A stretch of DNA of 64,000 nt, taken from assembly GCA_935421135.1 (NCBI GenBank), contig OW285195.1:8284701-8348700 (forward strand), given 5' to 3'. Under the pieces are notes generated by a model that ran no database searches, was not told where the DNA came from, and worked only from the letters and a program-made list of their open reading frames with translations. Source of the stretch: Bugulina stolonifera (taxonomy: Eukaryota; Bryozoa; Gymnolaemata; Cheilostomatida; Bugulidae). Each line of letters opens with the position of its first letter. The first letter of the stretch is position 1. Made by a program: the position numbers and the translations under genes. This document shows positions 12,001 through 24,101 of this stretch, piece after piece.

Positions 12001-13828
12001 GTAGCAATTCCTATTGCCGTAGCTTTTCTCTTCTCAAAGTATACGGAAGTGGCCCAAATACTTGTCATAAACATAAAGCCAGTTCCAATACCTTCAAGCA
12101 CATGTATTATAAGAGCCATTATGTTAACCTATCACGTTCTAAGCCCACAGACTACAAACTGCGCCATGAGCGTTTGTACCTACAGCAGTTTTTGTTGAAA
12201 ACCAAGATTAAGTATCAGCCATACCATGTCATTTTCTGACAATAGTTGGTCAGGCAGTGACTGAAGGAAAATATGTTATATTCACGGCAACACTGACGGC
12301 GGAGAATTTTTAACATTCTAAGCTGTGAGGGTTTACCAAGGCAGAGTAAGCTCATAGCCGATTCATATTTTGCTATAATCCAATTAAATGATATTAAAGT
12401 ATTGTTGTAGGGATTTTGTTAATACGCAATATACAAATTAGACTGGACATATCCATGTGCAATATATGAAGGGAAACTGTATTTACCCATGAGAGTAGTT
12501 GCAATAAACAGCAGATGATAAGTTGGAGAGTAAGCTAGCAGTACGAATCCTGTGGCCACTGATATAATACCTGTAGCTCCCACAATTCTGTGCTGTATTC
12601 TGGTAAGGAGATACCCACTAAGGGGACCTGTGAAAACAACGGTGTGCTACTTTAGACTGTAAACCTACCCTCCTAGTGCTACGGTCTCAATATGCTTTCC
12701 TCTACCTAGCATCCTAAGGGACACGGTCACTATTAACTGACGCTAATGTGACTCAGACTATGAAGGTTTCTTTTTACCTATCTGGTAAATATAACACTAG
12801 TGGAAAATGTACTGAAAAAATTTCGCAATCCATCTCTTACATCACGTAGAATGACTGCGTTATGAGGTAAAAGCTATTGAGCAGTCGAGAACTAACTGGG
12901 AATCACTCACCAGAGAGCATCGCTAGCATAGGAGGGAGGGATACAATCCACATTCCGGTTTGATCATCCAATCCATATATTGGTTTCATTTCTACCAATA
13001 GAATTCCTACAATGCGGAGCACCGGAGGAGCCATCGAGTAAATCAGGCATGACGCTAAAAGGGAGCGAAAACTTATATGACAATAACACGACTAAATGGC
13101 AGTGACTTATTCTCAGTGGCATAGGCCAGCAGATTCTGCTTATAATGCTTCAAAAACATATTTCTATCCAGGTGTGAGCCCATGCGTATATGTTTATTTT
13201 GACATCAAAATCGTTGCAAATATTTTTAGCCAATCCCAGTCACAGCCCAATAAACATTCACCTGATGCTCTGTTGTGCTAATACCATAGTTATATTCTTA
13301 ACAGCAATAAATTTTGTAAACATTGTTATGAAACTACCTGTGCATTGTACTTGTATTCTTCCAGGTGTAAGCCTACTGTGTTTGTTAAGTTTACATGAGC
13401 ACCATATCAGTTGTTTTCACATTATAACATGAGTTAGGTGTAAAAGTGGAGACAATTGACATAGTCTTTCTTCCTCGACAAAACTGAAGCAGGAGAAGTT
13501 GTTCTTTCTATATTTTGCTGATTAATCGCCCTTACCACAAACCCCAACCACAAATGAGAGACTAAGACCATATAAATTTCTCCACTACATATTGGGTACT
13601 TTGTACTGCTAGCCAGGATATGGCTCACAGCTGTACGTTCACCTAGACAGATATCAGATACTGTAGCAAGTGTACAGTTAGACTGGCTCTTCGTAGTGGG
13701 CTGCTATATAGTATGGATGTTGCATTATTAAACCTACATGTAGCATAATGAATAGTATACAGCTAGTTACCTGCTGCCACTACCCAGGAGTATCTGCTGT
13801 CCACAGGGTATTCATGCTGCTGCTGCAT
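9082..13828 (-). CDS. SLC16 (monocarboxylate transporter)-like major facilitator protein
   Basis: Ten exons join in frame into 509 residues, the normal size for the family: 13828-13771, 13054-12911, 12627-12487, 12091-11851, 11501-11326, 11063-10978, 10719-10522, 10201-10009, 9494-9357 and 9236-9082. The protein opens with a short cytosolic tail and DSRYSWVVAA, the first-helix motif of the family. Six N-terminal membrane helices follow (with YFEKRKATAIGIATSGAG in the helix 4-5 loop and RP at the end of helix 6). Next comes a hydrophilic loop of about 110 residues (exons 4 to 7, ending in the start of LRNRMFILLL), then six more helices. Such proteins carry lactate, pyruvate, amino acids or related solutes across the plasma membrane, often with protons; the substrate here is unknown. 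Exons 4 and 7 use an unusual gcttgaag or cttgaag acceptor with little polypyrimidine tract. Exon 4 is the least certain boundary; it was placed by the MGIGTGFMF match to the family. Confidence 0.85.
13431..13612. mobile_element. diverged copy of a short hAT-like MITE
   Basis: It begins gagttaggtg and shares a core (gcaggagaagttgt, tctatattttgctg, cgcccttacc) and an end (aatttctccac) with the MITE at 62085-62247. The right terminus is degraded. It lies in intron 1 of the transporter. Confidence 0.65.
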
Positions 13829-14860
13829 TGCATCTGATATAGTATTAGAACAGGCTTTAGTTATTAGTAGTAGTTATCAATACTAAAATAATTAGCATCA
13901 GGAGCAAGCCATTCATTGGCAGCATTAAGCGTAATACAACACAATGCACATGTACATTGTGTTTTCACAAATCAATTGTACAATGTATACCCATTGACTT
14001 TGTTTGAACAGTAAAGTGTTATGAATAATAAACAATACAATTTATAGAAGTAGTTTAATGTATACTATTACAGGAAAGTATGCATTTTATTTGCCACTCA
14101 CGTATGCACATGTACAGTAGCTCATACTATGATTGTGGTTAGCTTCAATATTGGACATGGAAGACATAATATTTTTGAAGCACAGGCACTGTGATGCCTC
14201 TACTAAACAAAGCTTCCTTGGAATACTACCATGGGTTATGCTAACTTACAGTGCCAACTAGTTAACTTGTGATGCTCTCAACTCTGTTTGCTTTCCTTAT
14301 TCCTAGTAACTTATTAGCAGATTATGACACAATGTGTGCACAGCTCATCAGCGACAACTACACACCAGTATTACTCTGCAGCACAGCTTGTGTTAATATG
14401 GCAGCTACTCAGCTACATGAACATGCAAATTTCCAATAAATTTCTGCATTTTCAATTGTAAATATTTATGCTGGTATCTAAAAACTGAGTTGAAGTTTGC
14501 ACCTCCTGCTTTGACCTGTTCATATGTTTTTTGCATATGATAACAAGTTAGATTATGTACGTACAATGTATGACATTTTCATGGCAATATAAAACATACA
14601 CTCTATTTTGTTGAACAATATCTCCAGTATGTTTAAAGTACATGCATTTATTACAGGTGATTTTAAGAAAGGAATTTGTGGTGTTTCACCATGTGCTCTT
14701 TTATACATGCATGCTACATAAATATTCAATGTTTATAGCAAAAATCTGTTTAATGCAAATTCAAAGATTACAGAACACAGAAATGTTATGACTATGGGGT
14801 CAAATTTTCATTAATGACGAAGATTTAACAGAAGCAATTCCTTTTCTTGAGAGGTCAATC
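13829..14860. other. intergenic, no gene seen
   Basis: Upstream region of the transporter and 3' flank of Cys-rich gene B. An aataaa on the minus strand (14645-14650) could be the poly(A) signal of gene B. Confidence 0.4.
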
Positions 14861-15935
14861 CTAGAGCCTGCAAGTGCGAGGACAGTCGAATCTTGGTAGC
14901 CCTGAATGTATATCTTTAAAGTAGTATGCGCAGCCAGCACAGGGGACAGGAACGCACTTTGCATTCCCTCCACAATGTCTGTTTCTGCAAGGGTCGTCAA
15001 AGCATTGTGTATTGTCAGAGCAGAAACATGAGTTTCCTGTAGCCGCTGCCGTCTGCAGAATTGCTGAGCACAACACTGTAACAGCTGAAATGAGAGAATA
15101 TTACTCTGTGATACAAAACCATAATTGTAACACAGTGCTAAGATTGTTATGTGTATTGGTTTCATGAGTATAAAATAATAGAATTCTACAGCAAAGAAAT
15201 AGAATGAAGATGGCAAATCACAGACATGAACCTTTTGAGGCAATATTAACTTATCAATAGGCATAGTTTGAATGTTCCTATCCACAGTATGTTCAATATG
15301 TGAAAATGGGTAATAGCTGTGAAGGGATTATTAGATTGAATCAATGTCATCCTCTGGAAGCAATTGGTTACCTGCTCTCAATTACATGTACAGGTATATG
15401 ATATATATATAATATATATATAGCTGTGACATAAATAACTTTTGCTGTATGGCAGGTATTACACCATCACCAAACAATAATAGCAATAGAGCACACATTT
15501 GCACTTCGTTTGTTGAAGTATGAATGGCATACAATGTAAAATGGCGTCCTCTTTTTAGCAGAACAAATTTCAATACCCCTTCTAGATAATCTAGTCTTAG
15601 ACGAAATTTAAAACACCCAGAATGCCTAACTAAATTAAGACCTACAAGTGTGCAGTATACCTTTTTTACATATTTTGTGGCATACTTCAACAATAGTTTT
15701 AAATAAGTACATGACATATATAATTGTTATTCTAATGTTTCAATTTCACCAGCTCATGATAAATAAATGAAATGAATCTAGAACTAAAAATTGCTTTTTT
15801 AAAATCACAGGGAACCAGAATAAAATTAGCCAATTGCCATTTATTAGTCTTATCGTGAACTTGAATGACCATTAAATTGTAAAGTTTAGAAGTCTTACCA
15901 AAAAGCAATGCAACTAGCGATATAATCTTCGTCAT
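14861..15935 (-). CDS. small secreted cysteine-rich protein B
   Basis: Exon 1 (15935-15899, 37 nt, phase 1) encodes MTKIISLVALLF. Exon 2 (15084-14861) continues AVTVLCSAILQTAAATG and then the cysteine domain, for 86 residues in total. The signal peptide is split across the exons, as in A, C and D. The domain has ten cysteines in the order CFC, C-x4-C, C-x5-C, C-x2-C, C-x3-C, with the shared core CAGCAYYF and a C-terminal CPRTC. Ten cysteines would allow five disulphides. A TATA box lies 78-85 bp upstream of the ATG. Function is unknown; export is inferred from the signal peptide and the lack of other membrane segments. Confidence 0.82.
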
Positions 15936-16012
15936 TCTGTAGATTTACTGTAGTTGATTACAGCAGGCATACGCATGTACATGTATTGTATGTGGTCTAT
16001 CTCTGACACTCT

Positions 16013-16020
16013 CTTATATA
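16013..16020 (-). promoter_or_regulatory. TATA box of Cys-rich gene B
   Basis: TATATAAG on the minus strand, 78-85 bp upstream of the ATG at 15935. Confidence 0.6.
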
Positions 16021-16231
16021 CCTAAAGACCACACGTGCAATAACAATGGAACCAGGAAATGGGAGTAGTCAGTATTTCCAATCAGTTGCAACACAATGTA
16101 GCCTATTAATAGAAGGATGTATGTGTCAAAATTATGATGAGAAATCTATTGATGGCAGTATGGGTTGGTGACGTGCAAGAAATCGAACAAAAGTGTGCAT
16201 AGCAATAACAATCACATGTTAGCAGGAAATA

Positions 16232-16703
16232 TTATCTTGGAAGCCAAACCAACACATTTTTGTTCTATTAGTCATAATGGTCTTAATAAAGTAGACACTA
16301 GCATATATTATTTATCAATTTTACCAGAGAGGATGTGAGGTAAGAGGATTCAGTTTTATCCATTTTTTAAGCTTGACTATCATAGGAGTGGATCGTAGAC
16401 GCAGGCAATATAAATTTGTATGTTGCATTCCACATCATATTTGGAATTGTACTAAGCTTTGATTCAACAGTGCTTTCAGACAATAGGTGGGTTAGGCATG
16501 CATGTAGCTTACAGTAGAACTGCCATTTATGCTTTAGAGGTTAAAACTTGGAGCTCTTTATCATAAAATGTGTAGCACAAGAACGTGCATTACATCAGAA
16601 GATACAATAAAGATAGTTAGGGGGTTTGGCCATTTTTCATATACAACATGTATATAATGTATTTTTAGCAAAGAATTTATCTGTGAGCAGTCAGAGACTT
16701 GTT
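16232..16703. repeat. segmental duplicate X, copy 1
   Basis: Closely similar to 18566-19037. Its right end breaks off inside a SINE-like repeat, where the transporter duplicate begins shortly after. Confidence 0.8.
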
Positions 16704-16756
16704 TCAGTCCGGCATATTTATGGGTAGGTTTAGCTATAATAGATGTTAAAATTAAA

Positions 16757-18563
16757 AACAGGCATTTTCATGTTGTATAATATGTACAAGCTTACTGAGC
16801 GCTGCTCATTTGACATTGATACTTATATACGTCGGGTTTAAATAGACATAAAATATAGTTATAATTATGATTGCTTACATGTAATGCCACGTCAGAGTGA
16901 TTTAGGAATATGCTCCAACTTGGAAATTATTGCACCAGCATACAGTTGATAATCGACCAACATCACTAATAATACTAATAATACGGAATAGATACATATT
17001 TTGTTGCTACAAAAAGTTGTCCAAATAAGCACCATTTAGCCACACATAAAATCAGCTGACGGAATCCTTCTTTAGTTTTCTGCACATGAATTTTACATCC
17101 ACTGGAAAAAATAAGACTGTTAACTATTAACAACCCCGCCAATTGTGAGGCAGACCACGAAATACAGTAGAGCTGTGTTCCATGTCCCAGAGAACTCCAT
17201 TAATAAAGCTAAAATAGATAGAACAATTATACGTTGTATTTAAACAAAAAACAACTCATAGTCTAATAACCACAAAATCTACTAACACTAGAAACATACG
17301 GAGAGACAATTTAGACAGCAATGGCTCTCATGTTTGCTCACGGGACACACCAAAGCTAGGAATGATGGCTAAACTTTTGGCCCTGTAAACCAATCCAGTT
17401 CCAACAGGAGCGATGTTTTTGTTAAATCTCTCTAACAGCACTACTGGAACTAAGCCAATTATGGAAGCAAAACAGATTCCTAGAAATAAAATTACACCAC
17501 ATTCCACAGCAGGAAAAATAAAAAAATGCAGTATTCTCTGAAAGCTATCCCTGCACATTATGCTTTTATGAAATAATTGCATGAAAGACTCCACCAATAC
17601 TAATGATAAGTATATTATACGTGTATATTACCTAATATAATATTGTACATGATTGCACACTTACAATGTAGGAAAAATACAAACTAAATACATGTACGAT
17701 GTAGTATGAAGGATTTAGTACAAACACTTAATTATTTAAAACTGTTTGCTCTGCTAATCTAATTGGACAATCTAGATAATTATGTACAATGTATGTGTGT
17801 TAGATTTTGTCCTGCGTAAATTGGTTAAAAGTATTTTTTGGCAAATTAATCAGGATCACTGCCAATTTTGGATTCTCACAAATGGAACTGATTTATTGCA
17901 ATTTAAAGACTAAAAGTTATAGCAAACCAAAATCAAAACAAAAGTTTAAAAATCAAGTTAACTGTGTCATATTATGCCTGTGTTTAAGAAGGCATAAACT
18001 TTACTTACCAGATAGTAGACAGCATACATATAGAACCTCTATTCTAGGCCACAGCACCATAAGCAGTACACTAATTCCAGCACTGAAGGTGAAAATACCC
18101 AGTTGACAGAGAGCTGATATTATCTTTCTATTTGCCAGCATTCCATGTAACACTCTTCCCGGAATTTCTGTGACACCATAAACCAGCATTGCTGTAGACA
18201 TCTGGCAATTGATACATTAGGGGTGTAAGAGATAATGTGCAAGTGTTTAAAACTATCTATCATCAAAAAACCATTGATGAGTCCAGCATCATGTTTTAAA
18301 ATTCAGAGAATCATAACCAGGCAAATTAGCAACCAAAACAAATAAACAAGAACTTTAGAATTCCATAGAAGAAATGGAGTTACTATCAATCGGCCATGTG
18401 AGATATTTAGTTTGGAATTCTATCAAAGTTGCCATTTATTTTTTATAATAAATGTCTTTAGAGTTGGTTACTTATACTGATAGCACAAGATACGTGATAT
18501 TGCTCATCTTACATGGTGCTTTTTAATCTCCAACTCTTCAGCATATAGAGGAAGAACTGCAAA
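16757..18563 (-). pseudogene. truncated duplicate of the SLC16-like transporter (3' half)
   Basis: This segment is a diverged copy of 8780-10572. It keeps part of exon 7 (from 18563 down to about 18510), exon 8 (18201-18009), exon 9 (17479-17342) and exon 10 (from 17218). It lacks exons 1 to 6 and the N-terminal six helices, and no start or promoter replaces them. In exon 10 two bases are missing relative to the parent (between about 17126 and 17136), so the frame stops early in the last helix. The exon 9 donor has changed from gtaagt to gtgagc. The copy ends abruptly in exon 7, where segment X copy 2 follows. Confidence 0.85.
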
Positions 18564-18565
18564 AC

Positions 18566-19037
18566 TATCTTGGAGGCCAAACCAACACATTTTTGTTCTA
18601 TTAGTCATCATGGTGTTAATAAAGTAGACATGCAGCATAATATATTATTTATCAATTTTACCAGTGAGGATGTGAGATAGGAGGATTCAGTTTTATCCAT
18701 ATTTTAAGCTTGACTACCATAGGAGTGGATCGTAGACGCAGGCAATATAAATTCGTATGTTGCATTCCACACTATATTTGGCATTGTACTAAACTTTGAT
18801 TCAACAGTGCTTTTAGACAATAGGTGGGTTATGCATGCATGTAGCTTACAGTAGATCTGCCATTTATGCTGTAGAGGCTAAAACTTGGAGCTCTTAATCA
18901 TAAAACGTGTAGCACAACAACGTGTATTACATCAGAAGATACAATAAAGATTGTTAGGGGGTTTGGCCATTTGTCATATACAATATGTGTATAATGTATT
19001 TTTAGCAAAGAATTTATCTGTGACCAGTCAGAGACTT
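18566..19037. repeat. segmental duplicate X, copy 2
   Basis: Partner of 16232-16703. Here the SINE-like repeat at the right end continues intact to about 19146, so this is the more complete copy. Confidence 0.8.
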
Positions 19038-19146
19038 GTTTCAAATTCATGAAAATACCAGTCCCTAACTGGGATTTAAACCCGGGGCCTCTACGGCACC
19101 TAATCGCTTTGCACAGTGAATTCCTTGCTAAAAATACATTATACAA
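18987..19146 (-). mobile_element. tRNA-derived SINE-like repeat with short terminal inverted repeats
   Basis: The minus strand carries a B-box-like motif (gggtttaaatccc here; GGGTTCAAACCCC in other copies) next to ggccccgg and gaggtgcc-like sequence. The ends are inverted partners: gtataatgtatttttagca at the left and tgctaaaaatacattatac at the right. Relatives lie at 30821-31006, 44221-44354 and 47569-47684, with a fragment at about 16655-16703. Confidence 0.7.
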
Positions 19147-20361
19147 TAAGGATGTTTCTGAATAAAATCTTCAGCCTGTCATGCCATTTCAAAATAAAAT
19201 TTGATAGACTTGCAACCTTAAAAAACTCGACCAACATTTCGAGATGACAATTGAATTAAAACCTTTCTAATGAAGGTCTTGGCTTGTCACTGCATTATTT
19301 TCAGTGTCAACATACATTCAGAATTCAGGATAAAGAAGATGAGCCAAAAGTTGTATTTTATGCAATAGTTCAGCTGAGAAATATGCTGTGCAGCTGGTAC
19401 AGTGGAACACCAAGGAGGAAATGTCATTAGCTAATCAAAGTTTAAAGGGGTAGCATTAAGACACACTTAGCTACATACATTGTATGTATAGAGTGGCACA
19501 ATATATTGAGTGCCTAGATATTTTGCTATTCTAGCACTGTAACTATCCTATCGTTTGTGCCTTCCAGGCTATATTTAGAACAACTAGACTGCAACACAAT
19601 GTATAGACATAATAGAAGAACGCAATAATAGCCGCTGTATATAGTGTGGCCAGATGAAATACCGGACCTACCAATAAAGGCAGCTAGTTATTGCCAGCAA
19701 AAGGAAAGCCCTGAAAAATTCAAAAATTTGCCCAAGTTATCCTACAGCTACATGTATATTAGTAAACACTGTGAAATCATTTGTTTACTACTGTACTCTT
19801 TCTATACAAACAGCTTGAATTCAACAATCTTCTCTATAAGACATAAAGCACTCAGTTGCGTCTTCATAACAAAGTTGCGTTTGAAGCAGCATTGAATAGT
19901 GCTAATAAGTCGAGCATGGGCAAGAGGACACAACTCCGTTTATAGTAGCACAAATGCAACAAACCCAAATAAGAGGTGCTGCATTGAAGATAGACATAAA
20001 CCCCATGTCATAACCCCTTTAAGGTTAGGAGCTCGGCATACCTTTCCTTGTATTGTTTTCAGACACTTGGCAATATGTAAAATATATTCACCGTTTAGTT
20101 TTTGGCATACAAATTTAGTTGAAACTGAATTTTAGTGATTTTGACACATGTTTGTTACAGGTTGTGCAATAACTATTTTCAACCATTTACTTGCACTCTC
20201 AGTAGCAAACTTATCTGCTGTCTTATTATAAGTTTGGTTTTCTTGCTATTAGTTGTTTTGCCTTCAGGTAAATATAGAAGTAGGCATAAGGAACATCATC
20301 CTCAAGCTGCCAGCTTGGCGTTTCCACAAGTTATTTATAGTTCACTTTAACATTCTACTGG
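19147..20361. other. intergenic, no gene seen
   Basis: No exon recognised. Short stretches open in one frame show no domain or splice support. Confidence 0.4.
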
Positions 20362-20369
20362 TATATAAG
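20362..20369 (+). promoter_or_regulatory. TATA box of Cys-rich gene C
   Basis: TATATAAG, 73-80 bp upstream of the ATG at 20442. Confidence 0.6.
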
Positions 20370-20441
20370 TGAAGAGCTTCAAATCCTGGTTACCTTTATG
20401 TTATCAATCTAAACAGTGGTTTCTCAACCTCCCAAAGGATC

Positions 20442-20925
20442 ATGAACAGATCTATCTTTTTCAGCGTCGCTTTTGGTAAGTATAAACAACAATCAATTAC
20501 AATAACAGCAAACAGGAAGTCGGGCATATTTATGGGTAGGTTCAGCTATAATATGATATTAAATTATCGCTATGAAGTTGCAAACATTGAAAAAGGTCAG
20601 GTGTTGAAATTTATTTCAAATTACATATTTTTTGTAGTGATTACGTACCTAAGATCGATGTTAGCAATACCCCCATTTGTATTTATTTGCAGCTCTACTG
20701 TTTGTTTACGTCTCGTTACCTAGTACAGAATCTAGCTCATGCTTCTGCTCGCCATACCAGCCGCTTTCCTGTCCCATAAATCCTTGCAGGATGCTTGGTC
20801 CTTGTGGTAAAGCTAATAGACGATGCCAACCAGTACGTTGCGGAGGATGTAAATATTATTTTGTGAACACTCTCACTGGTCAACCAGCCGATGATTGTCC
20901 TAAAACCTGTAGTTTCCACTACTGA
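20442..20925 (+). CDS. small secreted cysteine-rich protein C
   Basis: Exon 1 (20442-20475, 34 nt, phase 1; MNRSIFFSVAF) and exon 2 (20693-20925) give 88 residues. The hydrophobic leader runs on into exon 2 as ALLFVYVSLPS. The ten-cysteine domain begins SCFC and contains SCPINPC, CQPVRCGGCKYYF, the loop NTLTGQP and a terminal CPKTC. It is the only member on the plus strand. A possible poly(A) signal (aataaa) lies at 21172-21177. Spacing of all ten cysteines matches B and D within one or two residues. No known family recognised. Confidence 0.82.
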
Positions 20926-21806
20926 CCACAGTACTCCGACTGCACAACTAAAATTTTGTTATTTAACATCACTGTTGTAAACCCATATTCTTTCTACCTG
21001 TTTGAATGTGTATTATTCCATTTAATACCTGCATTCTCTGGCATTGTACTGATGATCTACATGTAGTTTGCTCTGGTTTCCATATGATGCAGTATTTGTT
21101 GTGCCAACGATTACATGATAGTCACCTACGTATCTAGTATTTCATGCAATGTAGGATAAATACATGTAGTTAATAAACAAAATCACTTACATCTACCTAC
21201 CATCATAATGTGCTATTACATGTGGCACACTTTATTCCTTTACTAACTAAATACTATCTACTATGCAAACTACTTGTACATGTACAGTGCAACTACATGT
21301 ATATTCAATGGTTTTAGGTCCATGGCAGACAAATGATTCTAAGTAGCAAACAATATGACAGCTTACTTCGGCTGGTGGAATGTTAAACAACTGGTATACA
21401 TGTCATACGGCAGGTAGGCTGAAAATACATGTACATGTGTAACAAAACGTATTATAATGATGGCATTATAACAAATATAAGCCTGTCTATTCACTCCTAG
21501 AAGTGAAGTTTTAAATGGATTCAACACAATACCTGCTTCCGCAAGCATTTTTTTTTATGAATCAAACTGCTATTCACTGTTGATTCAAATCAATTTATTT
21601 ATCCAAAATTTGTGTACATTTTTGAAGGAAAATAATTTAACATCAAACTTGCATATTTTTGCAGTAGGTGTACATGTAGATATAAAAACTTTAATTATTT
21701 TGTGCAACTCAAAGATCAGGATGGACTTTAAGTTGCCTCCGAATAGTTACAGTGTTTAGTAAATATTGAAATAATATATCAAATGCATATCGAAGTTGTG
21801 CACACT
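20926..21806. other. intergenic between convergent Cys-rich genes C and D
   Basis: Contains the candidate poly(A) signals of gene C (21172-21177, plus strand) and gene D (tttatt near 21595, read on the minus strand). No gene seen. Confidence 0.4.
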
Positions 21807-22665
21807 TTAAAGTGTGCAAGAGTGGGGACATTTTGGTTCTGGTCTTCCTGTTCTCTTATTTCTGAAGTAGTAATCACATCCACCGCAGTTGACAGATATA
21901 CACTCATGGTCTGGTCCACATAGGTTCTGCTTGTCCGCACACTGGTCAATGAAGCATGGAGATGTCGCAGGCTTACAGAAACAGGAATTGGCATGAGTTC
22001 TTGAAGTAGATATAACAGCTAGAACAGCTGCAATCAAATAATGCCTTTATTTATTAGATTAATCATTACGACTTGTTTATAACATTCCTACATGACAAAG
22101 GGGCAGTTATAGATATATGATCACACTTGCACCTTCTAAATAATGTGTAGTGGACTCTAAACTATTAGCCTGCAATGAATAAATTGGCCAATCTTGAGCT
22201 ATAGAAAAATAGAAGCCTGCACATGGGTCAGTAGGACCTCAGCCCTTATGGGCTACTAGAGTCAATCAAACCATTAAACAAAACTTATTTAGAGAATAGC
22301 AACCTTTTCTCAACTAAGAGGGGACAACTTCACATTAAGGACAATAGCTAATTAGTGCTCAATGTTATAAATAAGTTACTAGATGTTTGTGACATCTGAA
22401 CAATTTGTTAAATTTACCATCACTACTCCATCATCACCACCAGTGTGCTCAGTGCAAATAATAAAGCATTCTACAGCTCTATTACAATTCCCAATCACGA
22501 CATTACTAACTTTACCACCCTTTAACCTACATGTAGCTTTAGCTACACCCCTGTTTATATACAATGCGATGGAATCCATTGAGTAGCTCACATTTCTTAG
22601 CAAACTAAATTAGAATATACATGTAACATACCCAAGAATAAACACAGATGTGCTGTCTTGTTCAT
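21807..22665 (-). CDS. small secreted cysteine-rich protein D
   Basis: Exon 1 (22665-22632, 34 nt, phase 1; MNKTAHLCLFL) and exon 2 (22027-21807) give 84 residues. The leader continues AVLAVISTSRTHA, with a good cleavage context before NSCFC. The domain has the same ten cysteines as B and C: CFC, CFIDQC, CGPDHEC, CGGCDYYF, the loop RNKRTGRP and CPHSC. It converges on gene C. TATA-like sequence lies about 100 bp upstream. Function unknown. A toxin-like, antimicrobial or structural matrix role would each fit small disulphide-rich secreted proteins, but nothing here favours one. Confidence 0.82.
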
Positions 22666-22765
22666 GGTGATCGGTTTTCCGTTGAACGGATTCTACTGGT
22701 GGGTAAGACTTGTATGTAGAACTGAATGAGGTTTGTGTTAGACTAGAGAGTACTTACATGATTTG

Positions 22766-22774
22766 TATATATAT
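22766..22774 (-). promoter_or_regulatory. TATA-like box of Cys-rich gene D
   Basis: tatatatat, about 101-109 bp upstream of the ATG at 22665. Confidence 0.45.
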
Positions 22775-24101
22775 TATTGTCACTGCTGTTGTTACGTAAA
22801 CTAGTTCATGGACAACAGAATATTAGAATATTACAGTATGTTGAATGATTCTGTAAACTGTGCACTGATTAAGGAACCGGAAGTTTATTTTGCAACATTA
22901 GAATTGTGAAGTAAATGATGTTATGTACCCTTTCAGAAGGTACACTTGATTTTTCGTTACCAAGTTTTGTCTATTGAAACTAACTTGAGAGGAAAACCCT
23001 ACGGATAGGAGCTCCAGCAGGCATCCTGGTGATCTATATTATTAAACTAAAACTGAACTAAAGGGCACAACAGGTTATAAGTCATTATAATTTATAGATG
23101 ATTACCGGCTTTACCGTTTATTGTTAGAATTATCTGTGTGTACATGTAAATGTGTGCAACATGTAATTGCTATTCTTGACCATCTGTTACAGCGAAAACA
23201 TTGATGATAATAATAGACACTTTGAGATCTTGAACATTCATTCACAGAGTTGTCTTCTCCTGAACGGGTATGATGGAAAAGAACCAAATCACATGCAGAA
23301 TTAGTTATAAATTGGTCAATCAGAATTTGTCTACTTATTAGGAGTTATGTTCTCTATGATGGTATTAGCACTAAGCAGTTACTGAATACTAAAATTTGAA
23401 TATTAAATTAATGTTAACGTCATCTTACACAAGACAGTTGGAATTTGGCAATATATAAAACTGATAAGTTTGAGCTTTATTCTTTTAATCTAATTGCTTC
23501 TAACTATTAACTGAGTAATTTAGCTATTATCTGACATTATAAGCATAAAACATCTATGAAGTTAACAGATAAATGAAAAATTAAGGTACTTGTATCATTA
23601 AGAAATCTTCCTCCATTTTGTAACTAGCCAAACAATGCTAGGCCTCAAATCCCTGTCAAAATTGGGATGAAGACATATTGGGAGAGGATAACTCCTGATT
23701 ATTGCCAATATTCTTTGAGTGCCTATGACTTCAAATACTCCCAGTGCTAATGTCCTCAGAGTGATTAACTACAACTGTCCTTATCGCTTCAATCATTATA
23801 AGACATGAGGCTGTAGAAATATAAGGATATCCCTTTGGCTGCTGTGCTTCTCATGTTTCCTTGAAAGAGTTGCATCAACATCCTGTAAGTGCCGTTACCA
23901 TAGTACATTGTAGCAACATTACACAATATTATAATAATTATGTATTACATGAAATTTGTGCATAAATTAATGTGTATAATTACACCTTGACTATTGGCAA
24001 CTGAATGCTATGTGGTGGATCATGTTGTAGTGAACTGGGACATTTGTTAACGCGGCCTCAGCCTGCTCGATGAACATTTACGCACATCAACTGCCTGCAG
24101 T
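22775..24101. other. intergenic, no gene seen
   Basis: AT-rich, no exon or repeat recognised. Confidence 0.4.

Noticed and set aside
14800..15285. 161-residue open frame on the minus strand
   Set aside because: It is out of frame over the exon of Cys-rich gene B. The frame with signal peptide, splice site and conserved cysteines is the real one.
20737..20919. 60-residue minus-strand frame
   Set aside because: Antisense shadow of the cysteine exon of gene C, with no splice or promoter support.
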